From Trichococcus alkaliphilus (lineage in GTDB: Bacteria; Bacillota; Bacilli; Lactobacillales; Aerococcaceae), in the NCBI RefSeq assembly GCF_003008695.1, contig NZ_PXZT01000001.1, positions 62,001-126,000 of the forward strand: 64,000 nt of DNA, read 5' to 3'. Positions within the stretch are counted from its first letter, which is position 1; each line of letters begins with the position of its first letter. The notes beneath the pieces were generated by a model. It had not been told where the DNA came from and made no database searches. It was given only the letters and a program-made list of their open reading frames with translations. The translations under genes and the position numbers were made by a program. Shown one piece after another: positions 1-9,268 of the stretch.

Positions 1-775
<775 letters not shown>

Positions 776-793
776 TTATGTTTATCAATAAAA

Positions 794-1330
794 TTATTCT
801 GCCACAATAACCATTGCGGGTCTTAAAACGCGTTCTTTCAAGGTGTAGCCTTTTTGGACTACCGCGACGACTGTATCAGGCGCTTGACCTTCAGCAGCCG
901 GCTGCATTTGAATGGATTGATGGAAATTCGGATCGAAAGGCTGGTCGATCGGATTGATCGGAGAGATCCCTTCTTTGGCGAAAGCTTCCGTGAATAGGTT
1001 CATGACCATTTCCAAACCTTTTTTCAGGTTCAAAGATTTTTCATCTTCCACTTCAATCGCTAATGCACGCTCCAAACTGTCCATCACCGGCAACAATTCC
1101 TGGGCCAATGACTGGGAACGGAATTTCGCCGCATCCTGTCTTTCTTTCGCGTTGCGCTTCTGGATATTGGCAAGTTCTGCCTGCAGGCGCAACAAACGGT
1201 CCTCCGTTTCGGACAAGGTTGCTTTCAAGGTTTCAACCTCACTTGCTTCCGCAACCGTCTCTTGACCCTCCACAACCGTTGTATCAACGGTCGCTTGTTC
1301 CTGGTCCACTAATTCTTCGTTATTATCCAC
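794..1330 (-). CDS. grpE: Nucleotide exchange factor GrpE
   Basis: Releases ADP from DnaK. The 178-residue protein has the family layout: a disordered acidic N-terminus (about 1-35), a long helix forming the dimer coiled coil (about 35-90), and a C-terminal beta domain ending in the conserved run with VVQKGYTLKERVLRPAMV. The start is GTG, with AAGGAG eight bases upstream, and no better ATG follows. It lies between hrcA and dnaK with gaps of 22 and 45 bases, the usual heat-shock order in Firmicutes. Confidence 0.97.
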   Translation of the reverse strand: MDNNEELVDQEQATVDTTVVEGQETVAEASEVETLKATLSETEDRLLRLQAELANIQKRNAKERQDAAKFRSQSLAQELLPVMDSLERALAIEVEDEKSLNLKKGLEMVMNLFTEAFAKEGISPINPIDQPFDPNFHQSIQMQPAAEGQAPDTVVAVVQKGYTLKERVLRPAMVIVAE

Positions 1331-1352
1331 TTCAAAATCTCCTTTGTCGTGC

Positions 1353-2387
1353 TTATTTGTTCAGATCATTCAAGCTATCAGAAAGTTCGTAACGCATAAA
1401 TTTCATGATACTGATCATTTTTTGATAAGGCATATTGGTTGGCCCCAGTAATGCGATCAGGCCCTTACCGTTGCCGGCTGTGTCATAGGTAGCCGTAATC
1501 AGGCTAAAATTATGCAACAGTTCATTGTCCAATTCCGTTCCGATCTTGACGCCGACGCCATCGTTGGGGTTTGAAAAAAGCGCATGGATGTCCGGAGACC
1601 CGTTCAGCATGCTTAAAATGGCTTTGACTTTATTCTTGTCCATCGTCGCATCCAAATGATTCAGGAGGTTCATGCTGCCGCCTACATGGAAGCGGTCATG
1701 CTCCAACTTCGCCACGATGTCATTGAAGATCGCTGTGAAATCGATTTTTGCATCGACGTACTTCCGGATGATCACCGGAATGTCCGTTTGCAGTTTGATG
1801 AATACTTCCTGCAGCGTGCGGCCTACAAGTTCCTGATTGAAGATGTTGACGATTTTTTCTATCTCAGAGGCTGAGAAGCCTGGCGAAACAGAAAAAATTT
1901 GGTTTTCCACATGTCCTTTATCAGTCACCAAGATGGCCATCACATGGCCTTCATTGAGCGCGACCAAGCGGAAGCCCGTCAATCGGCTGTCCTTTGTTTC
2001 GGGGCCGATCGCCAAAGCGGTATAATTCGTCAAAAAGGAAAGCATTTCAGCTGATTTTTCGACGACCTGCTGCACTTCCCGGTAAGGATTCTGAAAACCA
2101 TGCTTGATCGTCTGTTTGACATCGTCAGCGACTTCTTCGCTTTCTTTGCCCATTAGTTGATCGACATAGTAACGGTAGCCTTGGATGGACGGTATCCTGC
2201 CGGATGAAGAATGCATTTTTTCCAGGAAGCCCAGTTCTTCGATCCGCATCATTTCGTTGCGGATCGTAGCGGAACTCAAGGACAATGCAGATTCCTTCAG
2301 AAGCGTCTTCGAACCGATCGGCTCCTCGAATTCGATGTAATGCCTGACAATTAAATCCAAAATTAGCAACTGTCTTTCTGTTAACAA
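1353..2387 (-). CDS. hrcA: Heat-inducible transcription repressor HrcA
   Basis: Represses the dnaK operon, and commonly groESL, by binding CIRCE operators; its activity depends on GroEL. It has an N-terminal winged helix (residues 1-90, with the motif SSATIRNEM near residue 40), then a GAF-like domain and dimerisation segments. I place the start at a TTG, giving MLTERQLLILDLI, because it matches the usual family N-terminus (Bacillus begins MLTNRQ). That TTG also has GAGGTG six bases upstream. A GTG three codons earlier overlaps that Shine-Dalgarno sequence and is less likely. A CIRCE element sits 15 bases upstream, so the gene is probably autoregulated. Length from TTG is 344 residues, normal for the family. 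Confidence 0.95.
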   Translation of the reverse strand: MLTERQLLILDLIVRHYIEFEEPIGSKTLLKESALSLSSATIRNEMMRIEELGFLEKMHSSSGRIPSIQGYRYYVDQLMGKESEEVADDVKQTIKHGFQNPYREVQQVVEKSAEMLSFLTNYTALAIGPETKDSRLTGFRLVALNEGHVMAILVTDKGHVENQIFSVSPGFSASEIEKIVNIFNQELVGRTLQEVFIKLQTDIPVIIRKYVDAKIDFTAIFNDIVAKLEHDRFHVGGSMNLLNHLDATMDKNKVKAILSMLNGSPDIHALFSNPNDGVGVKIGTELDNELLHNFSLITATYDTAGNGKGLIALLGPTNMPYQKMISIMKFMRYELSDSLNDLNK

Positions 2388-2402
2388 GATTTTCACCTCA
2401 CT

Positions 2403-2429
2403 TTAGCACTTGACCATAATGAGTGCTAA
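2403..2429 (-). promoter_or_regulatory. CIRCE operator for HrcA
   Basis: An inverted repeat of nine bases either side of a nine-base spacer: TTAGCACTT on the plus strand at 2403-2411 and GAGTGCTAA at 2421-2429. It differs from the consensus TTAGCACTC-N9-GAGTGCTAA at a single base. It lies between the promoter at 2439-2467 and the hrcA start, where bound HrcA would block transcription and any early transcript would carry the repeat. Confidence 0.95.
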
Positions 2430-2438
2430 CCATAAATA

Positions 2439-2467
2439 AATTTATCATGGGTAACAGGCTTTGTCAA
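2439..2467 (-). promoter_or_regulatory. Sigma-A promoter of hrcA-grpE-dnaK
   Basis: On the minus strand a perfect -35 TTGACA (2462-2467) is followed after 17 bases by -10 TAAATT (2439-2444), which is preceded by TGA as an extended -10. It is the only strong promoter between hemW and hrcA, and the CIRCE operator lies just downstream. Confidence 0.8.
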
Positions 2468-2522
2468 CGGAATACAATCATTTTTCATAAGATTATGGGC
2501 ACCCTACAGGCAACGAAAGGAT

Positions 2523-3653
2523 TCACATCAAGAAAGAGCGGAATACTTCGTTACCGAGGAAAACACCTCTTTGGGTCAAACGGATCCTGTCGCCATCGAC
2601 CAGAAGCAGGCCGTCCGCAACCAAATCCGCGATGACGGCAGCATACTGGTCCAATAGAGGGGTCTGGAATTTATCGGCAAAATGTTTTTGGCTGACGCCA
2701 ACCATCGTACGCAGACCCAGAATCATTTCTTCTTCCATCTGTTCCTGTTTCGACAATTGCTGCTGACGGATGATCGGCAGATTATTTTCGCGCAATGGCG
2801 CCAAATACTGTTGGATCGGTCCATGGTTATGGTAGCGGATCCCATCGATATAGCCATGCGCACCTGCCCCGAAACCGAAATAGGATTCATTTTTCCAATA
2901 GGTAAGATTGTGCTGGGATTCATAGCCCGGCAGCGCAAAGTTGGAGATTTCGTATTGATTCCTGCCATTTTTTGACATCGTCTCGATGGCAAGGGCGTAC
3001 ATATCTGCCTCTGTGTCTTCCGAAGGCAACGGCAGTTTCCCCTGACGCATCAAGTTATAGAAAACCGTTTTATTCTCGAGGATCAAAGCGTAGATCGAGT
3101 AATGCGGCAAATCCAATTCCAAGGCTTTTTTAAGACTGTCTTCAAAATCGGCCATCGTTTGGTTCGGCAGGCGGAAGATCAGATCGATGGTCATATTTTC
3201 GAATCCGGCTCTGCGGGCATCGGCCACGGAAGTGTACACTTGCTCGGCTGTATGGATGCGGCCGATCTTTTTCAGGATGTCGTTATTGAACGATTGGACC
3301 CCCATACTCAAACGGTTGACCCCATAATCACGCATGATCTTCAGCTTCTCGAAAGAAATACTTTCCGGATTGGCTTCCATCGTGAACTCGGCGCCCTTCG
3401 GCAAGGAGTAGGTGCTGCGGATTCCGTTCAGCAGCCTCTCCAGCTGGCGCTCATTCAGTGTCGTCGGTGTGCCGCCGCCGATATAGAAAGTGCTGATTTC
3501 TTCTCGCGGGTGCAGCTGTTTCGACAGCTGCATTTCCTTTATCAAAGCATCCACGTATTCATCGACCGGTTGGCCTTCCAAGAACACTTTATTGAAGTCG
3601 CAATAGAAACAAATATGTTCGCAGAAAGGGATATGCATATAAGCCGCTGCCAT
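2523..3653 (-). CDS. hemW: Radical SAM protein HemW (coproporphyrinogen oxidase-like)
   Basis: A radical S-adenosylmethionine protein. It resembles oxygen-independent coproporphyrinogen III oxidase but is generally regarded as a haem-binding chaperone or trafficking protein rather than that oxidase. The 4Fe-4S motif is Cys11-x3-Cys15-x2-Cys18 (CEHICFYC), followed by GGGTPT at 59-64. The last third is the HemN C-terminal domain. Its ATG abuts the ribF stop codon (TAAATG), and the Shine-Dalgarno GAGGTG lies inside the ribF end, so the two are translationally coupled. No haem biosynthesis genes are in the window, so the haem acceptor here is unknown. Confidence 0.93.
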   Translation of the reverse strand: MAAAYMHIPFCEHICFYCDFNKVFLEGQPVDEYVDALIKEMQLSKQLHPREEISTFYIGGGTPTTLNERQLERLLNGIRSTYSLPKGAEFTMEANPESISFEKLKIMRDYGVNRLSMGVQSFNNDILKKIGRIHTAEQVYTSVADARRAGFENMTIDLIFRLPNQTMADFEDSLKKALELDLPHYSIYALILENKTVFYNLMRQGKLPLPSEDTEADMYALAIETMSKNGRNQYEISNFALPGYESQHNLTYWKNESYFGFGAGAHGYIDGIRYHNHGPIQQYLAPLRENNLPIIRQQQLSKQEQMEEEMILGLRTMVGVSQKHFADKFQTPLLDQYAAVIADLVADGLLLVDGDRIRLTQRGVFLGNEVFRSFLM

Positions 3654-4616
3654 TTAGAGGGTCACCTCATCCAAGGGGTGCTCCTTAAAATAGGCGATCG
3701 TATCCGCTTCATCACTTTTAAGCTGCGAGATCAGTTGGTCGACGCCTGAAAATTTGATTTCGCTGCGGATAAAATGATGCCATCTGACAGTTACATCCTC
3801 ACCGTAGATCATTTTATCGAAGTCCAGTATATATACTTCCACGGATTTATCGCGGCCAGCTTCAAAAGTGATGTTGTGCCCAATCGAAGCCGTGCCGCGG
3901 TACCAGGTTCCGTTCACTCTGATGCTCACGATGTATACGCCATTCCTTGGCAAGCGTGTGTGTTTTTCGGTCTGGATATTGGCAGTCGGAAAACCCAATA
4001 GCCTGCCTCGCGCATCGCCATGGATGACTGTACCGTCGATCTGATAGATATAGCCTAAGTATGCATTCGCTTTTTCCATATCCCCTTCGGCTAATGCTTC
4101 CCGGATATGGGTGGAGCTGATTTTTTCGGCTTCGTTCTTCAATTCGGAAACTTCGATGACTTCGAAGCGGCCTTTTGCATAGTTCACCAATTGCTTCATA
4201 TCCGCGATTTCTCTGGGCCCATAGGTGTAATCGAAACCGGCAACGACTGCGGCAGCATGCAGGCCGCTGATGTATTGGTCGACAAATTCCTGCGGTCTCA
4301 AAGAGGCAAAGGCAGATGTGAATGAGATGACGAAGAAATAATCAACGCCCAAGCTTTCGAATATTTCGGCTTTGCGGTTGACTGTCGACAAATACTGCAT
4401 CGTTTCCGGGTTCATCTTCTGGAAAACGATGCTCGGGTGATGATTGAAGCTCATGACGGCAAGTTTGAGGTTCTTCTTTTCGGCAACTTCCTTTGCCCTT
4501 TTGATCACTTCTTGATGTCCTCGATGGACTCCGTCAAAGTATCCCAACGCCAACACGACTGGCTCGTCTGGTATCAGTTTTTGGTCATAGGGATGATGTA
4601 TATGCATTATTTCCAT
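3654..4616 (-). CDS. ribF: Bifunctional riboflavin kinase / FAD synthetase
   Basis: Converts riboflavin to FMN and FMN to FAD in the cytoplasm. The N-terminal nucleotidyltransferase domain shows GYFDGVHRGHQ at residues 25-35. The C-terminal flavokinase domain shows GRLLGFPTAN near residue 205. I start it at the ATG giving MEIMHIHHPYD, with AAGGAG eleven bases upstream; an in-frame extension of 56 codons further upstream has no family similarity and lies over the truB end. Length 320 residues is typical. It lies between truB and hemW, a common Firmicutes order. It would use the riboflavin imported by RibU (42 kb). Confidence 0.96.
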   Translation of the reverse strand: MEIMHIHHPYDQKLIPDEPVVLALGYFDGVHRGHQEVIKRAKEVAEKKNLKLAVMSFNHHPSIVFQKMNPETMQYLSTVNRKAEIFESLGVDYFFVISFTSAFASLRPQEFVDQYISGLHAAAVVAGFDYTYGPREIADMKQLVNYAKGRFEVIEVSELKNEAEKISSTHIREALAEGDMEKANAYLGYIYQIDGTVIHGDARGRLLGFPTANIQTEKHTRLPRNGVYIVSIRVNGTWYRGTASIGHNITFEAGRDKSVEVYILDFDKMIYGEDVTVRWHHFIRSEIKFSGVDQLISQLKSDEADTIAYFKEHPLDEVTL

Positions 4617-4638
4617 TGCTAAGGCAACTCCTTGCTGT

Positions 4639-5550
4639 TTATGATAGGAACATTTTTCTGGGTTTGATGAAACCGGATTTGGTCGGATGCGGTTCGTACA
4701 TCGCCACGATTTTGCCCTGGTAGGTGAACAAAACGGGGGCATCCATGGTTTCAAATAGTCCCTCTTTCGGAAGAACCGCACCATTTTTCACCTTATCCCA
4801 CAGTTCATCGTCAAGCGCAATCTGATGATACGTTTCGAATACCGAGTCGATCGGCTTCAGGTGCGCGTCAATTTCGTTGTTTGCCATTGCTTCAGCCACT
4901 TGCTGCAGCGTGAGGCAATCATCCTTCGTGAAGGATCCGCTCATCGTGCGCGTCAGGCTGGACATGTACGCCGGATAACCCAATGATGCGCCCAAATCGA
5001 CAGCTAAGGTCCGCACATAGGTCCCTTTTCCGCATGTTACCCGGAAGCTCCAGGACATCGTTTGCTCTTCCGCATGATAGACGGGTTCTGAAATCCGCTC
5101 GAAACTCATGACGTGGATGCTTCTTTGCGGCCTTTCGACGGTCAAACCATTGCGGGCATATTCGTACAGCCTTTTTCCGTTCACCTTGACCGCGGAATAC
5201 ATCGGCGGAACTTGGATGCTTTCGCCAACCATGGCTTCCATCGCAGCGTCGATTTCAGCCAAAGACAGGTCTTGCGCAACCGGCGCCTTCGCAATCGTTT
5301 CGCCTTGGCTGTCCTCTGTCGTTGTGGCGACTCCGATAGTGATTTCCCCTTCGTAAGCTTTGTCCGTGTCAGTCAAAAATTCGACAACTTTGGTGGCTTT
5401 TCCGATGCAGATCGGCAAAACGCCATCAACTTCCGGATCCAGTGTACCGGTATGCCCCACTTTTTTAGTTTTCAGTATTTTTCTCAGTTTGAATACGCAG
5501 TCGTGACTTGTCATGCCGCGTTCTTTCCATAAAGGTAATATTCCGTCCAT
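4639..5550 (-). CDS. truB: tRNA pseudouridine(55) synthase TruB
   Basis: Makes pseudouridine 55 in the T-arm of tRNAs. The catalytic aspartate is Asp38 in GTLDPEVDG, and the other family blocks follow (GKATKVVEFL, YEGEITIG, the RVTCGKGTYVRTL region). The C-terminal RNA-binding extension is present. Length 303 is normal. It is the first gene of truB-ribF-hemW and lies 22 bases before ribF. Confidence 0.97.
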   Translation of the reverse strand: MDGILPLWKERGMTSHDCVFKLRKILKTKKVGHTGTLDPEVDGVLPICIGKATKVVEFLTDTDKAYEGEITIGVATTTEDSQGETIAKAPVAQDLSLAEIDAAMEAMVGESIQVPPMYSAVKVNGKRLYEYARNGLTVERPQRSIHVMSFERISEPVYHAEEQTMSWSFRVTCGKGTYVRTLAVDLGASLGYPAYMSSLTRTMSGSFTKDDCLTLQQVAEAMANNEIDAHLKPIDSVFETYHQIALDDELWDKVKNGAVLPKEGLFETMDAPVLFTYQGKIVAMYEPHPTKSGFIKPRKMFLS

Positions 5551-5584
5551 ATGTCTGCAACCTACTTTCTTCTACAACTAACCT

Positions 5585-5593
5585 ATTATAGCA
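5585..5593 (-). promoter_or_regulatory. Extended -10 promoter for truB operon
   Basis: On the minus strand TGCTATAAT, a perfect -10 with the TGn extension, lies about 35 bases before truB. The -35 position (TTTTCG) is poor, as is usual for extended -10 promoters. Confidence 0.6.
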
Positions 5594-5660
5594 TAATCTA
5601 TTCTACACGAAAAAACATCAACAATAGAAGAATATGCTTACAATCATAGTGATAACTGCG

Positions 5661-5688
5661 TTACTTTTCCTGGAAAATCTGCTATGCT
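5661..5688 (+). promoter_or_regulatory. Possible degV promoter
   Basis: TTACTT (5661-5666) and TATGCT (5683-5688) are separated by 16 bases, 35 bases before the degV start. The match to consensus is moderate. Confidence 0.4.
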
Positions 5689-5722
5689 TAAGGAAATAAG
5701 ACTGCAATGAAGGAGAATCATC

Positions 5723-6574
5723 ATGCCAAACTTCAAAATTGTGACCGATTCCACAACGGAATTGTCCGCAGAAGAAATTGACAGATATGGAATCACCGTA
5801 ATCCCACTTTCATCCATGATCGATAACGTGCTGTATTACGACGGCGTCACCATAACCAAACCCGAATTCCTCGATAAAATGATGAACAGCAAGGAATTGC
5901 CAAAATCATCCCAACCAGCCATGGGCACTTTTTTAGATAAATACAATGAATTGACAGCTGATGGCAGCGAAGTTCTGTCCATCCATGTCACCGAATCATT
6001 GAGCGGAACCGTGAATTCTGCTCTTCAGGCGGCTAAACTTGCCCACGGTAAAGTCACTGTCATTGATTCAAAGTTTTGCGCAAGAGCAGCCGCCTTCCAA
6101 GTATTGGAAGCAGCCAAATGTGCCGTAGAAGGATTGACGGTAGCTGAAGCATTGCCTCGGATCGCTGCCGTTAAGGACCGCACCCTGCTTTACATCTGCG
6201 TCGTCAACCTGGACAATATGGTCAAAGGCGGACGCATCGGAAAAACAATGGGACGCATCACGACGTTGCTGAACATCAAAGCCAACCTGAAAATGATCGA
6301 CGGCGCATTGACTACTGATATCAAAGGCCGCGGCACAAAAGCAATCGTCAAGCGCTATGAAGAGATCATCGAAGAGCTGAAGCAGAAATACTTGGATGTT
6401 GAAGCAATCGGCATTACGCATGTCGGGCTATCGGAATATTCGAACCAAATCATCGACATGCTGAAGGCTGCGTTCCCCAACGCCCAGATGTACACGTCCT
6501 ACGCCAGCGCCAGCGTCATGACCCACGCCGGCCCTGAAGCCGTATCCCTCCAATTCCTAATGAAAAACAAATAA
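5723..6574 (+). CDS. DegV family fatty-acid-binding protein
   Basis: DegV proteins bind a fatty acid between two alpha/beta domains; many serve as FakB, presenting the fatty acid to the kinase FakA. Visible family blocks are KIVTDSTTELS at the N-terminus, KSSQPAMGTF, the SLSGTVNSA phosphate-end loop and the MVKGGRIG segment. ATG is preceded by AAGGAG. Length 283 is normal. No fakA is nearby, so the partner kinase must lie elsewhere and which lipid is bound cannot be told. It is a single-gene unit ended by a shared terminator. Confidence 0.93.
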   Translation: MPNFKIVTDSTTELSAEEIDRYGITVIPLSSMIDNVLYYDGVTITKPEFLDKMMNSKELPKSSQPAMGTFLDKYNELTADGSEVLSIHVTESLSGTVNSALQAAKLAHGKVTVIDSKFCARAAAFQVLEAAKCAVEGLTVAEALPRIAAVKDRTLLYICVVNLDNMVKGGRIGKTMGRITTLLNIKANLKMIDGALTTDIKGRGTKAIVKRYEEIIEELKQKYLDVEAIGITHVGLSEYSNQIIDMLKAAFPNAQMYTSYASASVMTHAGPEAVSLQFLMKNK

Positions 6575-6620
6575 AAAAATGCCGCTATCTCCTGAATGGG
6601 AAATAGCGGCATTTTTTTTC
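6573..6620. terminator. Bidirectional terminator between degV and ysdA
   Basis: Stem ATGCCGCTAT / ATAGCGGCAT with A-run before and an eight-T run after, so it works for degV on the plus strand and for the converging ysdA-like gene on the minus strand. Confidence 0.9.
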
Positions 6621-6882
6621 ATAGGTATAAGAAGTAGGATGTTATCCCCGTTAAAATTGTTCCCAAAGCGAAGACTACCTTGAAACTCAGGTGTTTCGTC
6701 TTATGGCGGAAGTGATGCATCCCCAGCAGGCCACCCAGGCCGCCACCAAAAAATCCGAGCAGGAGCAGATTGCGTTCCGGTATGCGCCAAGCTTTTTGCC
6801 GCGCTTTCTTTTTATCGATGCCCATCAAAATGAATAGCACAAGGTTCACCAGGATGAAGTAAATGATCACTGGATTTCTCAT
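6619..6882 (-). CDS. DUF1294 small membrane protein (YsdA-like)
   Basis: An 87-residue protein of the DUF1294 family; function unknown. It has an N-terminal membrane segment (about 5-20), the conserved middle GIDKKKARQKAWRIPE, a glycine-rich loop and membrane segment GFFGGGLGGLLGM, then HFRHKTKH and a final hydrophobic segment. The start overlaps the pepT stop by four bases (ATGA), so it is translated with pepT. Confidence 0.88.
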   Translation of the reverse strand: MRNPVIIYFILVNLVLFILMGIDKKKARQKAWRIPERNLLLLGFFGGGLGGLLGMHHFRHKTKHLSFKVVFALGTILTGITSYFLYL

Positions 6883-8120
6883 TGTTCTCCGTATCCTTGG
6901 CTCTGTCTGATGATCTCCACGATTACCGCAACTGCCTTTTCCATTGATTGGACAGACACAAATTCATAACGTCCGTGGAAATTTTCTCCCCCGGCAAAGA
7001 TATTCGGAGTGGGCAGACCCATGAAGGACAATTTGGATCCGTCCGTCCCGCCACGGATCGGTTCGATGATTGGGGTGATCCCCAAAGACTTCATCGCCGC
7101 TTCGGCCAGATCGACTGGGCGCATATCTTCCTTCAGCACTTCACCCATGTTGTAGTACTGATCGTGCATTTCGACAGAGATGCGTTCTTCAGCCAATTCC
7201 TTGTTCATGCGCTCCGCCAATGCAAGCATAGTGGTTTTTCTGTTCTCAAAAAGCTCTTTGTCATGATCCCTGATGATGTAGGTCATCTTGCTTTCTTCCA
7301 CATTGCCTTCGATACCCAATAAGTGATAAAAACCTTCGCGCTTTTCGGTTTGTTCAGGCACTTCCTTTTGCGGCAACGCGCTGTCGTAAGCGATGGCCAA
7401 CTTGATTGCATTCACCATCGTGTCTTTGGCAGTGCCTGGATGCACATTTTTGCCACGGATCGTCACGATAGCTTGCGCGGCATTGAAGCTTTCAAATTCA
7501 AGTTCTCCCAATGGTCCGCCATCCATCGTATAGGCAAAGTCGCAGTCGAAACCAGCCACATCAAAAAGATCAGCTCCACGGCCGATTTCCTCATCCGGTC
7601 CGAAAGCGACTTTGATGTCCCCGTGTTCCAAATCATCCGCTGCTTTTATCGCTTCCAACGCTGTGATGATTTCGGCGATGCCGGCTTTGTCGTCCGCACC
7701 CAGCAATGTTTTCCCGTCGGTAGTGATCAAAGTCTGGCCGATGTAGTTCTTCAAAGAAGGAAAGTCCTTCGGTGAAAGGATCAGCTGTGTTTCAGCATTC
7801 AAGATCAGATCGTTGCCCGCATAATGGTCCCAAATAAGCGGATTTACATGCGCCGCTTCAAAATCAGCTGTATCCATATGGGCGATGAACCCGATAGTAG
7901 GGAACGCTTTTTGGGAGTTGCGCGGCAAAAGTGCCGTCACGAAGCCATTGGCCTCATTGTATTGGATATCCGAAAGTCCGATGGCTTCCAGTTCCGGCAT
8001 CAAAACCGTTTTTGCGAATTCCACCTGGTTTTGGGTAGAAGGCACCGTCAGACTTTTTTCATCCGATCTCGTCTCAAATTTAATGTATTTCAAAAAACGG
8101 TCCACTAATTTTTCTTGCAT
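6879..8120 (-). CDS. pepT: Tripeptide aminopeptidase PepT
   Basis: Zinc metallopeptidase (M20B) that removes the N-terminal residue of tripeptides in the cytoplasm. Metal-site residues are visible: His81 and Asp83 in HMDTAD, Asp143 in GADDKAG, and Glu177/Glu178 in GPDEEIGRG. The dimerisation domain follows, with the RGGTDGSKLS block near the C-terminus. Length 413 is typical. It follows nif3 by 14 bases in the trmK-nif3-pepT-ysdA run, an arrangement that probably reflects co-transcription rather than a shared pathway. Confidence 0.96.
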   Translation of the reverse strand: MQEKLVDRFLKYIKFETRSDEKSLTVPSTQNQVEFAKTVLMPELEAIGLSDIQYNEANGFVTALLPRNSQKAFPTIGFIAHMDTADFEAAHVNPLIWDHYAGNDLILNAETQLILSPKDFPSLKNYIGQTLITTDGKTLLGADDKAGIAEIITALEAIKAADDLEHGDIKVAFGPDEEIGRGADLFDVAGFDCDFAYTMDGGPLGELEFESFNAAQAIVTIRGKNVHPGTAKDTMVNAIKLAIAYDSALPQKEVPEQTEKREGFYHLLGIEGNVEESKMTYIIRDHDKELFENRKTTMLALAERMNKELAEERISVEMHDQYYNMGEVLKEDMRPVDLAEAAMKSLGITPIIEPIRGGTDGSKLSFMGLPTPNIFAGGENFHGRYEFVSVQSMEKAVAVIVEIIRQSQGYGEQ

Positions 8121-8134
8121 TCATTGACATCCTC

Positions 8135-9268
8135 TCATAATTGACTGTCGAAAATGAAAGGATCCGTGTTGATTTCGGAAGCGATGACTTCCAGATCCCA
8201 CTCATTTTCCTTTTTCCATTCATTGAATAATTCCAATAATTTCGGTTTGCAAATCTGTTCGATGTGATGGCCCGGATCGATGACGGTCAGCCCATCAGCC
8301 TGCATATCGTGGGCCGTGTGGTAGTAGACATCGCCAGTGATATAGACATCCGCACCCTTTTTGATGGCTTTCCGATAATATTTGCCGGCATCCCCGCCGC
8401 AGATGGCAACACGGGTGATCGTCTGATCCAAATCGGCTGCGATGAAGCGCATGCCTTCGATCTGGAAAACATCCTTCACGTACTGGATAAAGGAACGCAA
8501 CGACATCGGCAAGGCTAAATTACCGACCCTCCCCAGACCGTATTCGCGCTGGAAATTATTGATCGTGTAGATTTCGTAGATGGGTTCTTCGTAAGGATGC
8601 GATTCATACAGCGCCTCCAAAACTTCCGCCAAGTATTTGTCTTCGACGAGCATCTCAATTTTTTTCTCTTGCACCGCTTCGGGTTCATTGATGTGTCCGA
8701 TGGCAGGTTTTGCGCCTTCAAGCGGCGTGAAGCGGCCAACTCCTTGCGCCTCATAGGAGCAGTGGCTGTATTCGTCGGAAATGTTCCCCGCGCCAGCATC
8801 TGTCATAGCCACACGGACACGATTGCATTCCGCATTGGGCACGCAGACGGATATTTTTTTCACAGGCACGCGCTTCGTGACATCCATGATTTCGACATCC
8901 AACAGCCCCAACGATTCAGAGAGCCAATCGTTCATCCCGTTGTTCGCATTGTCCAGATTCGTATGGGCCGCATAGACGCTGATGTCATGTTTCAGCAGAT
9001 CCACGTACATCTTTGTTTGCTTGTCTGAAACGTCCAGATTTTTTAACGGTCTGTAGATCGGCGGATGATGGGAGAAGATAAAATCGACTTGCTTCTCGAT
9101 GGCCTCCTGAACGACTTCCGGACGGACATCAAGCGTCACCAAAATACTACGGACCGGACGGCTTAAGTCTCCCAAATGGAGTCCCACCGGATCCCCCTCC
9201 TCTGCCAGCCAAGTCGGAACATGCGATTCGAATAACTCGATGAATTCATAACCAGTAATGCTTTTCAT
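8135..9268 (-). CDS. Nif3-like dinuclear metal centre protein (YqfO type)
   Basis: The Nif3/DUF34 family has a conserved two-metal site; the molecular function is not settled. The N-terminal half has FSHHPPIYRPL and YAAHTNLDNA. The inserted PII/CutA-like middle domain (about 130-235) ends in YESHPYEEPIYEIY. The C-terminal half carries CGGDAGKY, YITGDVYYHTAHD and PGHHIE. The 377-residue, three-part form is the one found in Bacillus. It overlaps trmK by four bases, the conserved pairing that has led others to suggest a link to methyltransferase function. Confidence 0.93.
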   Translation of the reverse strand: MKSITGYEFIELFESHVPTWLAEEGDPVGLHLGDLSRPVRSILVTLDVRPEVVQEAIEKQVDFIFSHHPPIYRPLKNLDVSDKQTKMYVDLLKHDISVYAAHTNLDNANNGMNDWLSESLGLLDVEIMDVTKRVPVKKISVCVPNAECNRVRVAMTDAGAGNISDEYSHCSYEAQGVGRFTPLEGAKPAIGHINEPEAVQEKKIEMLVEDKYLAEVLEALYESHPYEEPIYEIYTINNFQREYGLGRVGNLALPMSLRSFIQYVKDVFQIEGMRFIAADLDQTITRVAICGGDAGKYYRKAIKKGADVYITGDVYYHTAHDMQADGLTVIDPGHHIEQICKPKLLELFNEWKKENEWDLEVIASEINTDPFIFDSQL

